DNA from: Triglochin maritima
Lineage: Eukaryota > Streptophyta > Magnoliopsida > Alismatales > Juncaginaceae
Length of the DNA stretch: 64,000 nucleotides
Direction: 5' to 3'
Assembly: GCA_963682175.1 (NCBI GenBank)
Contig: OY821775.1
Location: 48,890,053-48,954,052, forward strand
Part shown: piece after piece, positions 1-13,700 of the stretch
How positions within the stretch are numbered: position 1 is the first letter of the stretch
Layout of the letters: the number at the start of each line of letters is the position of its first letter
Position numbers and translations under genes: made by a program
The notes under the pieces: generated by a model
Database searches by the model: none
The model's input: only the letters and a program-made list of their open reading frames with translations
What the model was told of the DNA's origin: nothing

Positions 1-957
1 TCAAAAGTCCTACGTTTTTATCCCCCTTCGACCGTCATATGTCAACAAGTTACTATCTCAAAGATTATTTTCCACTGAAACAACTAAATTATCCTCTTCA
101 TACAAATCTAAATCCAACTCATTAACCTAATCAATTGGCCAATAGTTTATTACAACCCCACCCTAAGGCTAAATCATTGTAGTCCTCAATCTGAAGTTTT
201 TTCCTTCATTAGTGGTAGGATTAATTTTAAAAATTAAGCTGAATTACTTAATTGTATTTATCGATCACTAATTACTATACGAGAGTAAGGATCAAACCTA
301 CGTGACATCCCACCTCCACGCAACTAAAACTCAGTTTGATGTTCAAATGTGTGGTGTTGATCGATGCTTTTGGGTTTCTTGAGAATTTTTGAGGATATTA
401 ACCTCTTTTTAAACATTACATTAATATTGATGGTTTCAAAATAGAACAAAAAAATAAACTAGACGACAAAATATGCACAAATATGGACCAGCAAAGGCTA
501 GGACATGAAGACATTGGATACTAAATCAAGAGTGTCGTTTCCCTATGGATTGATGTCACACACTCGCACCAACCACCACACATGTCGGCTTATTTACTTT
601 CTATCTAATAAATCACTCTCATAGCTATACACTCAACGGGTAGAAATTTATAAAGGCAACATATTTCTAGAAAGATTGGCATCAATGTCCTTACTATATA
701 TGTACGAATGCTGGCCAATAAGAGATGATACTCGAACAATCATTTGTTATATGATTATTATATATCAAACAATATCAAAGGTCTATTGACACATCATCCG
801 AAACTTGGATAAAAGAAGTGGATTAGGGATGCAACTAGTTTGCAGAAACACTTTAAAAAAAAAAGAGTAGATACTTCCAAGAGAGTTGAAATCCTCTCGT
901 TATAACACAAAATTGTACGACTTCCCTTCATCTAACGAACTCCCATAAACCGGTGCT
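1..957. other. AT-rich sequence, no gene seen
   Basis: No open frame with recognisable protein content, no tRNA-like fold and no clear transposon end was seen in this stretch. Confidence 0.5.
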
Positions 958-1833
958 TGTTGGGAGGAGATCTAAGATGCACTAACACGACGCAGATTAC
1001 ACGCACCACAAATATAGAATATTGAATGCTGAAATTATAACTTCTGACCCTCTCACAAACTCAATGCAACAAGTAAACACAAATAAGATGAAATAGCAAG
1101 CAATCACACAACACACCTGAAGCAAACCACGACACACGTGATTTTACAAGGTTCGGCAAGATGACTACGTCCTTGGGGGGTCTTCTGCGGGTTTCCTTTC
1201 CTTGAAACTTTTCTCCAACAAGAGAAGTCTCCGAGATTACAAAAGATTGGAAGCAATATGTCTCCCAAAGCACTCTAAATCTCTCTCTAGCCTAATCTCT
1301 CTCAAGGAAATAAGTATTGTATGTTGTATTACAAGATTAGGGCAAAAACCTATTTATAATGGTTAAATTCGTACAGAGAATAATTCAGATTGTGCATAAC
1401 TGCCTCTAAACGGTCGACCGGAATTGCCCATCGGTCGACCAAACTTTGGTTAGTTCACGTAACTCCCAACATTCGGTCGACCGCTCGCCCCGAGCCGGTC
1501 GACCGTTCCGCTCTTCTGAATAGCACCCGAAGCTCCTGGACGTTTTCGGTCGACCGTGTGTCCAACACCGGTCGACCGATCTGCATGTTGTTGCAGCTCC
1601 TGTCACTTTTCGGTCAATCGCGTGCCCAACACCGGTCGACCGGATCTCGATCGATCTGAGCTCCAAATCTACTGGCGTTTTTCGGTCGACCGAATTCCCA
1701 GAACCGGTCGACCGATCCTCGATCTGTTCCGAGTCCCATGGCTCCTGGAGTAATTCGGTCGACCGGAACCAGACGTTCGGTCGACCGATTCTCCCAGAAT
1801 TCCTGTATTAACAATTATAAATCAATTCCAACA
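958..1833 (-). mobile_element. LTR of a retrotransposon, probably solo (LTR 1)
   Basis: The segment is bounded by TGTTGG and CCAACA, the usual TG...CA ends of a plant LTR. Read on the minus strand, a TATA-like TTATAAATAG lies near 1365-1356 and about 380 bp of R/U5-like sequence follows. No coding remnants or primer site flank it, so a solo LTR is likely. The 5-bp flanks (GTGCT and GTGAC) match at only three positions, so the target duplication is degraded or the ends are slightly off. The palindrome array at 1411-1787 lies on the U3 side of the TATA box. Family assignment (Copia-like from the ends) is a guess. Confidence 0.6.
1411..1787. repeat. Array of paired CGGTCGACCG palindromes (array 1)
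   Basis: Twelve copies, ten of them exact, of the self-complementary decamer CGGTCGACCG start at 1411, 1432, 1474, 1496, 1547, 1569, 1611, 1633, 1683, 1705, 1756 and 1778. They form six pairs with starts 21 or 22 bp apart. Successive pairs start 63, 73, 64, 72 and 73 bp apart. The copy at 1611 is degenerate (CGGTCAATCG) and that at 1432 ends in CCA. Because each decamer is self-complementary, each pair can also fold into a 10-bp stem with an 11-12-nt loop. Confidence 0.9.
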
Positions 1834-4694
1834 GTGACACCCTTAATGCAAGTTCTTAAACAAGTCTCAAAATTCAAGCCCCTACATCCTAGAAACTAAT
1901 GACATCCTTAAAAAAATTAAATCAAGAACAAATAAAATCCAAAATGTACTTCAGTACAAAGCTCAGGTATGCCTTCATAGAACGTGAATTGATCATGATC
2001 AATAATCGTGGGAACACAATCATCCTCACTACCCGGAGATCTTACTCTTTACTGATTTCATTACCAAATCATAGTTTTATTTCCCGTCAATGTAGGACTA
2101 TTAGGGGTGTAATCTTAGCATTAGATCCTAATCCACATTCTGCAACCACACAAGATACCTGAAAATGTCATGCATGTCTATTGTCTATACCTTAGTATTT
2201 TATTTTCTCCCAAATATGCACGTCGAATCATAATAATTTAAATCACTGTATTTTATTGTGCCCACTTCAAACATCACAGTTTATACCTTCGATGCTCTCA
2301 ATTGGAAAACAAATCATGTTATTAACGTAAATGATCTCTTACTATTTTAGGATATATATATTGATGTTGTGCTAATTATTGCACGGTAGTTTGAACTTGT
2401 AAACTCAGTTGCATGTATTTTTTTGGTGTAATATGATTGCAGATATTTTTGGAGGAAAAGTGCAAACAATGAGAAACCTACAAATTGTAAATCATTATCA
2501 AATTCGATTTCCTAATTTACTTACTTTGAGATGGGAATGATATAAAACATATAGAAACAAAGTGGTGACACCAAACGACAATCCTATTAGTTACATTGAG
2601 ATTCGCTTTTGAAATTCGATTTTCATGTTTATCTATCATGATTCATGAATGTTAATTCACAAAAAAACATCATAAATCAAATATTGTGTCCTAAAATGTT
2701 AAGTACCAAACGCATTCAGCGCCTCCTTGTTCTGACGTCATTGTAGATGAACTTTTGTCTATTTTTAAATATAATTTTTGTCTATTTTTAAATATAATTC
2801 AAGGTGTTACTAAATTAGAAATCTTTTTAGATCCTTTTGTTTCCTTAGAGAAACCTGCTAACCTACAACTAAAAGTAAAAACCATATTGGAGCTCAGCGT
2901 TGCCCGTTTGTACATCCATCCATTAGATATCAGCTAGGGTGGGAACCCAATCCTCACTTGGCATTTATCATCACAGCTCTTGGTGGATGTTAGTTAGCTA
3001 ATCTATACAATTAGTATGTTTATATGAAGATTGGTCGATGTGGGACTATTGACTAGGTGCTTCAGTCTTAACAACGTCCAACAAGATAAAACGCTTCAAC
3101 TATAACTTAAAATAATGGTATAGTTAGATGTTTAGCAGCTACTGCTTAGTTTGAGAAGTAAAAGACTTTCTCAAAATGTGGGCTTCCCGTGTTGGGTGTC
3201 AAAAGATAATGGTTACTATAGCCTATAGGATTTAATTATGTATCATATGATTGAAGATTCTTTTACGTGACACTGTTGAGTTTTTCAATTTTGATTACAA
3301 TCAATCGATCCTCATTGAAGCCCCACCCATCTTCTAGTAGAAGAAAGAGAGACAATGGACCATAACGACCATTCATTGATTCTTGTCCGACCAAGGCGAC
3401 ATAAATAAGTGAAACGATCTCGTTTATTTTATATTCGCTATAGAGTTTATGTACTGAAAGATGTACCGATAATATAGTCGGAGGTGTTTTTCTGGGGCAA
3501 TTTGCCAAGCGATTTCAACTGTGGAGATATTATGGCATACTTCACGTGAAAATTAATGTTTGTGAATTGTGACAGAAGATAAGGTGCATCACATCACTCC
3601 TAATGTGAATTCATGACATGATATATTGATAACAAAAGAACCAATGGGAATCAGCATTTGCGAGAACCCAATCTCACATAGCATTTCTCATCACAGCTCA
3701 CGATAAAATTTCTGGTAGCAGCTCACAAAGATCACTTAGATGTAGTAATCTGGTGACGTGGGATTATAGTTTAAACTACATACCAACATATTGTAATCGT
3801 AGCTAATGGGATTATGGTAAAACAACCAAGAATAGCTCTTTTGTGCTTGAGTTTCAGTAATGGAAGACTATCAAGTGCATATAAAATTGTAAATCATTTC
3901 AAAGGACTAATGGGTTGAACTCATGAGTGAGAACATTGACAGATGATACGATTTAGAGACATTTTTTTCCTCATCTTAGTTCATGTATGGGCGAAAGAAC
4001 ATCTCTAGTTAGCCTTTATGGCATATCAACATGAAAAAAGATCATCCACCAGATATCAAACTCACTTGGTTTCATGGGAAAGAAATAAAGAATCAAATTA
4101 ACTAGCATTACAAAGTTGAAGTGTTTACCTTTATTAGGGTTCTTCGAGAGCACCCTTGCATGTAATCAGATTATACCATTCTAATGTGATTCACAAATCC
4201 AATCATATGATATATTGTGGATTGAATTGCGAAACACAAGTGACATCTCTCACCTCACTCTTCGATAATATATAATGCCACGAAGTTGCAATAAATCTTG
4301 AAAATCCTCAGGAACATTGTTACAAACTAAGATACGATAACTCCCATTAAATGAAGCCTAGACAACATCACTGTAAATGGAAGATCCCTAAATGTGAGAT
4401 CTCTGCTTCCCGGGAGATGTCACGGCCCGCAACTGTGCGTCCTAGCTACTCCTGATATCACCAATTAATTAAGTAGTCACTAATTGTTTTAAAAAAAAGA
4501 GCAATCACTTTAGTTGAACTGCACACTAGTAAAAATACGTAGGGTTTGACTACTGCGAAGATATTTAAGTAGTTCCTATCAATAAGTATTATTCAGGAAA
4601 TTTGAGGATTTCCATATTCAAGTTCATCCTATCAATAAAGTCGAAGATATATTTACCATGCGAAGTAGGATTCCAACCAAACAACTTAGATGTA
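1834..4694. other. Intergenic sequence downstream of TPC1
   Basis: No gene seen. Two minor repeats are visible: a 23-bp direct repeat near 2753-2798, and a diverged pair of about 40 bp (near 2941-2983 and 3660-3702) that both read through ATCATCACAGCTC. Short open frames here have no recognisable content. Confidence 0.45.
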
Positions 4695-4782
4695 TTATTC
4701 ACTGCACCTTTCAGACTCTTGAAGCTCATTGCTTAGAATATGATGCAGAAGGACATCAACAACACGACTCCTTGATTTCATA
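4695..4782 (-). CDS. TPC1: TPC1 exon 23: C-terminus and stop codon
   Basis: It encodes [20 protein letters not shown] and then QESERCSE before TAA. This lines up with the conserved KSRSQRVDTLLHHMLGDEL tail of Arabidopsis TPC1. Confidence 0.9.
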
Positions 4783-7700
4783 CTGCACAATGACAGATTA
4801 AGTATTAAAAGCCCTGTGCTTCAGGAATTTGTGAACATATCATTAACAAAGGGATCACGTATATTACCCAACTCTTCGACGCCGCTCCTTTATTTCTGGT
4901 GCATCCTGAAACGAAGGAAATAAAGGTTTGAGCTTACTATTCTCTCAACAAATGTAGAAAATGGCAGGTGCCAAAGCAACCATCTGAATGCATACAATTA
5001 AAATTCAAGCCTAAGTACTGACTATTGGTGCTATAGGCAGAGAACAGGTACTATGTGAAATTCATGTAAACACAATAAATTGCAATAAAAAATTGGTTGT
5101 GGCATATTAAACTTCATCACTCACATACCTAACCCCCACTCCGATGCAGAACCTAAATTTCAATACCAAGTCTATAAACACTCACTATAAGCTCATCTCC
5201 ACAATCAGTAGATTCGCAACTGAAACATAAAGTTATGGGGGCATACGATACAAGTGTACTTTACATGCACGAAATTGCAACAGTTATAACTTAAGAGCCA
5301 CCTACGTTTATGAATTTCATTAAATTGTATCATAAGAGTTGTCTTTCTATCATGCTACTGCTGCCCCCCGCATGCCCAGGATTGCAAATCATTGTTAGAG
5401 TTGAGTGCAGAATAAAGACAGATTATAATTGTAGGATGGTGTGCTAAAATCAATACATAGCACAATCACATTCTGCAAGACCAGTCTGAAACTGTTAACA
5501 ATGACCACACGCAGGGGCGGATCCAGAATTTTTTTGTTAACAATAAAGAGTTTTGTAATAATTATTATTATTTATACTCATTGTTATTTTCGTTCGTGGA
5601 ATTGCAGACTTTTGATTTATTATTCATTCTACGACTCTTATGTATAGAATGACCTTGGGTTTCCTATAAATGCTAGTTTATTTTAAATTTTCATTCAATT
5701 TTCAGCCAACCAACAAACTCGAGTGTCAAAAAAGTGAGATATAATATGTCAATAAGCATAACTGTAATAGAAAAGTAAGATTGCACATCATAATCAAAAA
5801 AGTCAAATCCAAAACATCCACAATACCTAACTAAAATTTATACAATGTTCATTTTTCAACTAAAAATTTATCAAACTTACACAACAATGTAAGTCCAAAA
5901 GATTATAACTTGTTTTTCAAATTTAGTTGTTCAAAAGAACTACAAAGTCCCCAATCTAAATCAAATTGATTCTAAATCAATTTTTAACAAAATATTATCT
6001 TTGCTTCTCCCAAATCCTAAACAACAGTTAAACAATTATACCATAAACTTCAAGATATTATGCTTAAATATATAGGATTGAATACAAACAAATTGAGAAT
6101 TTTTTTTTTGGAAAATCTGCCCCACCTGCCCATAACGTGGCTCTGCCACTGACCATACGTATGATTTTGTCGGAAATGACACTCCCGTAACGGTTAAAAA
6201 AAGACTTAATGAAACACCCCATGATAGAATTGTCTACCATGTCTAACTTATCAGATGTGAGTGTATATTAGGATTTAGATGACCGAACATGATCTATCTA
6301 TTATATATGTGACTCACAATTGTTTGATAGCTGGAGAAAAGAACTCCACAATTACTTACCGGATCTCTTTCTGATTCGTTTGGTGTTTCAAGCTCCATTT
6401 CGGCGAAAAAGGCTTCCAATACAAATGCAAGAACCTGACAAAACATGGTCAGTAAGTTAAACTCAGAACTTAAAGTAATTTCTGCCATAAAATAACACTT
6501 TGTAACAACAATTAATGAATATCTTTTTTTCCATTTTGCTTAATTTGTATTGCCTATGTGTTCTATAAAAAAGTGATAACCATTTTGTTTTAGCAAAAGA
6601 CACTACCAATCTATGTTGTCATCTTCAACTTTCCACCACTGAGATAGTTCAAGTTTATTCAACCGGAAAGAAACCTATTACTTCCAGTAGTCTCTAGTGA
6701 TATGGTATGGATGGCATTGGCACCCCCAAAGTAACCACATCGAGTGAAGATATCTTCAAGTCAATGTGTAACATATCACTACTTCAGTCTTCAGATGCTA
6801 GTATACTTCATAGATGCTAGAGTATAGGGCGGCAAAACAATAAGCTTTGGTGTCCAGGGACAAATAAAGGTCGGCCTGATTTATTTTTTTTACTTTTTGA
6901 ACTGGTATGACTATTTTCCTTGGGATTATAGAAGGAATTTGTGGAACAGGAATACTAATGCAGTTATGCTGAAACCACGGCGGCAAATGATCAGGGAAAT
7001 TTTGTCAAAGCCATATATATACTTGGAAGTACGATGAAGAGTCTACAAAGATTGAAATCAAAAACAAAATTTTCACTAGAAGAGCATCAAAATGGGACTC
7101 ACCAGATTAAGAAGCAGTAGAATTGTGATCAGGTAGAAGCTAACAAAAAATGCAAGTGTCCAGGGTGTTCCTGTCAAAACTCTGTAGCTCTGGAAATTAC
7201 AGAGAACATAATTCATAAAAACAGAAGATTCTATTGATGGTGAAACACTGCACTTGGATTAGACAATAAAGAGTAGTAGTTTAACTAAAATGGAAACAAA
7301 ACAAAAAAAATTAAAACATACATCAGTCGTGTTTCAAAATACAAAACATTTCAAATATTGACGAGAAGAAATCCAACAATGCTTTAGAGATACGTTCAAG
7401 ATAGTAGTCAGATAGTTCGGTACCTGCATCCAAACTTGCCAGTTCCCCATAACCAACAAATTGAACAGCGTCACCATTCCATTTGGATAATCATTAAAGT
7501 TGAAGAGAAGGTAGCTGGATTTATTAAGGAGACAAAAACAAATTTGACCAATGCAGTGATAAAAATAAACAAATTCTTGCAAAAAGTTTTAGACTATGAT
7601 TCAAGAGTTTGCTTGTGTAGAATACAAATGAAACCTAAGCATGCAAACTAATTATTAGTTCAGGATACTCATTATCAAAGAGATCAGTTGCTTTGACTTT

Positions 7701-10700
7701 TGGATTTCCAGCATTAACAAGTCCACCAAAGAGCTGAATAACATGAGAAGACCATGATGTAAGAAAAAATGAACAAAGTAATTTGATTTAAGGTATAATT
7801 ACAGCTCAAATGAAATATAAAATAATATATAGAGGAAATTGATGCAAGTGTGTCTACAAATAAAAAAGGTGGTATATTAAGGAACAAACATATTTAGAAA
7901 CTGTACGGACATAACATAAAAGGAGAAATAATGTTCATTTTCTGATAATGCACAAAGACCTGCAAAGATGTCTGCAGGATTTGCCCTCATCAAAATAGAT
8001 AAACGGATATTAAAATGTCAATCCAAGTTTGCCCAGAGGTGGGGGGGAAATCACGACTGTGGTAGCTCAAGCATAAGCAATATAATTTTATTCCATCCCG
8101 CGGGAATGTGAAGATTGGTGCCTAAGAAAGGTGGGTGATCAATAGCGACATTATCTAAGCACCAGAGTTTGTTGTGATGAAAGCTCACTAGAAGTTCAAC
8201 TTCTAGAAGAGGATACAGAGTGCATCCAATGGACTTCGTAGATCCTCACCTAACGATACCCCAACAAAAACCATCTGAAAATATATTCCGGCATTCTTCT
8301 ACGTATATATTAGAAAAAAATACATTATACATCTCAAATCTTTTGCTAGACTTGTATTATCATGGTACCACAGCTTACATTTCCAATTTACGGCTTGAAG
8401 AATATAGAGTTTTTCTCTTTATTTCTCATGCTTATAATATGTATGCAACAATAACAAGCATGCTAATTTCGTGATTCCCTTGATACTACAAAGCCACAAA
8501 ACTGCACCACCACCAACAGCAGCAGTCACTGCCTAATAATGATGGCATTACTTTGAAACTTCATTGGACCTTGATGGGGTACTGAGACAGAGGAAGAACC
8601 TAACAGAACTTTGTCTTTTACTTTGAAAGAATGTGAAATCTTGGATGGATATGAAAATATTTGGAAGGCTTTCATAGAGAAATGCTTTCCAACTTGATTA
8701 GTATCTCTTTTGACAACAAAGTTTAATTTTTGGTTTTGCCTGGTCCCTCCAGAACTATTGCAAACTTTAAGAATATATATGTAACACCAAAAAAATTCTG
8801 CCAAAACATAAAATCAGTCCTTCAACGTCAAAATCATGCGGTCTTAAATTTCTAAGTATGTTTCAATTCTAAAACCACAACAATGCTTTAAATATAAAAC
8901 AAATATATGTATACAAGATGAGGGTAAATGAGATACCAATAGAGAATGTGCCATTTTACGTAAAAATCACTGTTCTGAAAACCGGACCGACCGGTTCAAC
9001 CGGTTGAACCGTGAACCGGAGGCCTGTCCGGTCCGGTTCACCTCCCAAACCCGTTTTTGCATTGAACCGGGCTGAACCGGCAACCACCGGTTCAGGAAAA
9101 AAATCTGTTTTTTTTTGAATATTTATAATATGATTTGAATATTTTGAATATTTTTTTGCTTAATAAATAATTAAATATGATTATTATATCTATAATATTT
9201 ATTTATGACGTCATGCTGGCGTCACCGGTTCAACCGGTTCGATTCCGGTCCGACCCCGGTCGAACCTTTGAATCTTTCAACCTTTGACGTTGCCGGTTCG
9301 ACGTCCGGTTCGGATCTGAAAACCTTGGTAAAAATAGATACGGTACGACAAAGATATTTTGATGTTTTCTTCTAATGAATACAATTTTTCCCAAAAACGA
9401 GAACAAGAACACTTTGCAGAAAGGATGGATCAAAATAAAAATTAGACATCATATGATAAATTTAAACTACACGGCTAAGTTCAAAAATATCTAGAGAGAT
9501 ATTTAATTTTAAACAAAGCATCATATGATACGCTTCATATATTATGTCTTAAGATGTTTTGTTGAAGATCCTAAAGCACCTAGGAAGTTTCTGCAGGTAT
9601 TGTATCCTAAAGAGTCTAGTAGATATTTATGTTGGGGATATTTCAACTGTTCAGAAATATCCATGCTCCAAGTTTTTAACCCATAAGATGTAAAAATTCA
9701 ATTTAAAAGAGATCTTGCATGAGAGGTCTCGGCTAATGGTCCACAATGTCATAAAGTTTCAATTTGCCAAGCCTAGTACAACCCAAAGTGTGTGCTCAAA
9801 ATCCTTAATGTGAATATTGACTCCCTATATATAATTGTTATGTGCGATAATACAATGTGGGAGTCTAATGATGCTTTCAGAACCCACTGATGTTTTCTGC
9901 ATCCGACATCTTACAACAAAATAAGGTCATGGAAGAAAAAAATCTTTATTAACTAATGACATAAGATCACGTAATGTCATGCCTAAGGGGAACCTTTTGG
10001 ATTCCACATTGCATTGCATTATTCTTTCACTTGCTGTCATTTATGCTCAATGGCTAATTTGCTAAAGCAGCTAATATTGACTTTCCACTGAGTATCCACC
10101 AATGAAAGTATGTGTGTGTCGCAAGTAACTACATAAGTGCCACTTCAGGGCATCAAAATAATGAATTTTTCATAACTTAGATAAAAGAAAGATCTACATA
10201 TGATTTTTATTGATTTAGAAAAGACATGTGATAGAGTTCCAAGAAATGTTATGTGGTGGGCCCTTGAGAAAAAGAAAGTATCAACAAAATATGTGAATTT
10301 AATTAAAGATATGTATGAAAGAGTTGAAACTAACATTAGAATTTGTGATGGTGTGACTAAAACTTTTCCGATTAAGATTGAACTTCATCAGGGTTCAGTT
10401 TTAAGTCCATATCTATTTGCTTTAGTAATGGACGAGGTGACAAAAGACTTACAATGTGAGGTTCCATGGTGTATGCTTTTTGCGGATGATGTAATATTAA
10501 TTGACGGGAGTAGGGTAGGTGTGGAGAGAAAACTAGAGTTGTACAGAAATACTTTAGAAACAAAAGGTTTTAAACTAAGTAGATCTAAAACTGAATATAT
10601 GAAATGTTGTTTCAGTACCGTTAATACCGAGGAAGAGAATATTATATTAGATGGGTAAGTGGTGCGTAGAAAAGATATTTTTAGATATCTTAGATCAATA

Positions 10701-13700
10701 CTTCAAAAAGATAGGTTGATCGATGAAGATGTTAACCATAGAATTAGAGTAGAATTGATGAAATGACGACAAGCCTCAGGTGTCTTATGTGACAAGAAAA
10801 TTTCACTTAAGTTAAAAGAAAAGTTTTATAGAACCGCAATAAGACCTGCAATGCTATATGGTACGGAATGTTGGGCCACTAAAAGACAACATATACAAAA
10901 GATGAGTGTATCTGAAATGAGGATGTTGAGGTGGATATGTGACCATATGCGAATGGATCAGATTAGAAATGAAGACATTCGTGAGAGAGTTGGAGTTGCT
11001 TCAATGGAAGAGAAAGTTATCCAACACAGACTGAGATGATATGAACATATACAAAGAAGACCTATGGAGGCACCTATAAGAAGATGAGTATTGAATTGGA
11101 TCGAAGACATAAAAAGAGGAAGATGCAGACCACGATTGACTTGGGAGGAAGCGGTCAAAAGATATTTAAAAGATTAGAATGTTCCTCGAGAATTTGCATT
11201 GGATAGAAACGCGTGGAAGAATGTGATTCACGTGTCTGAACTGTGACTCCTTAGAGTTTCATTTCTAGCCTACCCCAACTAGTTTGGGATAAAAGACTTT
11301 GTTGTTGTTGTTTCATAACTTAGATAAACCTTCAGTTTCTAATGACTGAAAAAACACAATCTACAATCACGATCTGAATAAACACACGGGGAAGTGCATG
11401 GAACTATGGAACAATTGGAAGGTGAATGGGTAGCTCTAGCAAGTCTACTCAGTTATTTTACGTAGCATACATCTTCTAACAGCCTATGTATCACCATATT
11501 CTTTGGTAGAACAACGAAATAAAACTAGAGAAACTTAGAGGAAAAAGTTAGGCACCAAACACTAATAAGAAATAGATAGAGAAAGACAAAACCTAGCATG
11601 TGAGAGGGCTAAAATAAAATCAGTCATAAGAAGACAATCATAGTACCTGCAAACCTAGAGTACAATAAATGCACATTACACAGAAAAGAGTCCCAAGGTA
11701 TGGCATCAAACTTGGGATCAAAGTTAATAACGTCGCCAAGAATGCTCGATATCGCTGAATATGCAGTAGAAGTCTTATGAGACGCAACATCCTTGCAATA
11801 AGGAGGTAGCGGATCCTGTCACAAGGAAAGTTCAGTATCTTTGAATTTTATGTAAGAAGGCAGCGGCATTAGGTTTTCCATTTTAGACTAGCAGGTTCAG
11901 AACACACATTTTGGAGACGGCCCCTCATTTAAGGAGATAACACAGTGATTATGCAAATGGAAGGAACTACTCTGCTGAGAGACTGAGATGTAAAACGTAA
12001 AACTTCAAATGATTCATACAAGAAACTACCCACCGCTGTGAATAATAATGCTCCAAAACTGGCAAGACAATACCTACTGACCTAGAATGGAGCCCTTGCC
12101 ATATCTCCTAAATTAAGATTGTATTTTTCTACTTTTGTTTGATGGCATGTTGTATGTCAGCAAAAATCGAACCTTTAGTGGTGAGTGAAAATCACCAAGC
12201 AATGTCAACTATATTGTTTAAAAGGAACAAGACATTGCAAAAGATATGTGCTGAGAAGAAGAAAAAAACAACTCGAAGAGGCAGGAGTCTGTAAGCCATC
12301 CTAGTTGGGTGAGCTTAAGCTATTCTAGTAGTCCACTCGGATGTTTAAGCCTTTGAGGTGCTGTTAGGTCCACTCAGGTGTTTTAAAGATACACCGTTCG
12401 AAAATTTTGAGAAGCAACAACGGCTTGCAAGTACCGACCTTCCTCACTTGGAAAAAGAAAATTCAACTGCAGAGATATTACTAGTTAACTCTTCATGCAT
12501 CTTTACTACATTGAGACATAAGTATACACATGATACTTGAGAATATATGCTCAATCTACAAAACCTTCATTTGACAAAAATAATATGATCAAGAAGACTA
12601 GTGAAAGAAAGACCATATTATATATAAAAGACCAAATAGGTATGAATATAACAGATAAGAAACAGGAAAAGGACACTCACCACTCCCCATTTGAAAGGAA
12701 AGGAAGTGTCTGTGGGAAGAAGAAAGTTGTCGATTCACCAACAACTGCAAGATAAGATACAAAAATAAAAATCACTATATTTTATATTTCATATACCTTT
12801 GAATGAACTATCAAGCAAACAATTAGTCGAACTCAAAACAGCAAAAGGCGAAACTATTGGCACCTAATGATATTTCAGAGAAGACAAAGATCATCAGTTA
12901 TTTTGCAGCATTGAGTTCTATCAACGTTATCTGATATCATCTAAGTAACAAGGAAAAATCCATTTCGGTGTTGGTCACTCCGCTTCTATGAAGGAACTAG
13001 GTTTGTATCACAAGTAATTCATAATTGCGCTCACTTATGATAATTACTCACACAAGTTGCATTTATGATCCGCTGTAATGGGTGTATTTAATATCCCAAG
13101 GCCCGTGATCTTGCAAATATTATCTTGTTTAGATTGTGACATTGTCAAACTTAAAGTTTAAGAATCTTAAGATTTATATTGCCATTGTGATGATCTGAAC
13201 AAGCTTACAACAAACATGGGGGAACAAACAAAATATAATATAACTCAGGTTAGTTCATGACCATGTATATATTTTAATGAACTAAACAATCTTGACAGCC
13301 CTGTAAAACAATGAAGATTCAAGTCTAATACAGCCACTGATATAGTTATTTTTGTTACCATCAAAGCTCAAAACACTCCTAACAACGCAATAAGAAAATT
13401 AATGTACTCACAACAATAACATCCCAAGAATAAGCATGTGGAGGTAAACCAGGAAAAAAATGAAACAAAATTTCTTTAACACATGTTTCAATCATTCAAT
13501 TTACCTATTATCCATGTAACCACAAAATCAAAGCGATTTTGACCTTCCATCCAGTAGTTGTCAAATCCAACTGCAAATATTTTGAAAGCCACTTCTACTA
13601 CATAAAGCCACCCTGTATAACAAGAACCAACTTATAATAACCTGCTAGAATACAAATTCCAAAATTTGCCATGCCAGCACGTGGAGAAGTGGTGGTGATG

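Noticed and set aside
1411..1787. CRISPR-like array
   Set aside because: Repeats are only 10 bp, palindromic and paired, the DNA is plant nuclear, and the array lies in an LTR.
1390..1814. Overlapping open frames of 65-89 aa on both strands
   Set aside because: They arise because CGGTCGACCG lacks stop codons in every frame and encodes repeated VDR/RST/GRP; there is no protein-like content.
9230..9433. 67-aa minus-strand frame with [12 protein letters not shown]
   Set aside because: It starts outside and runs into the CCGGTTC MITE; no conserved domain.
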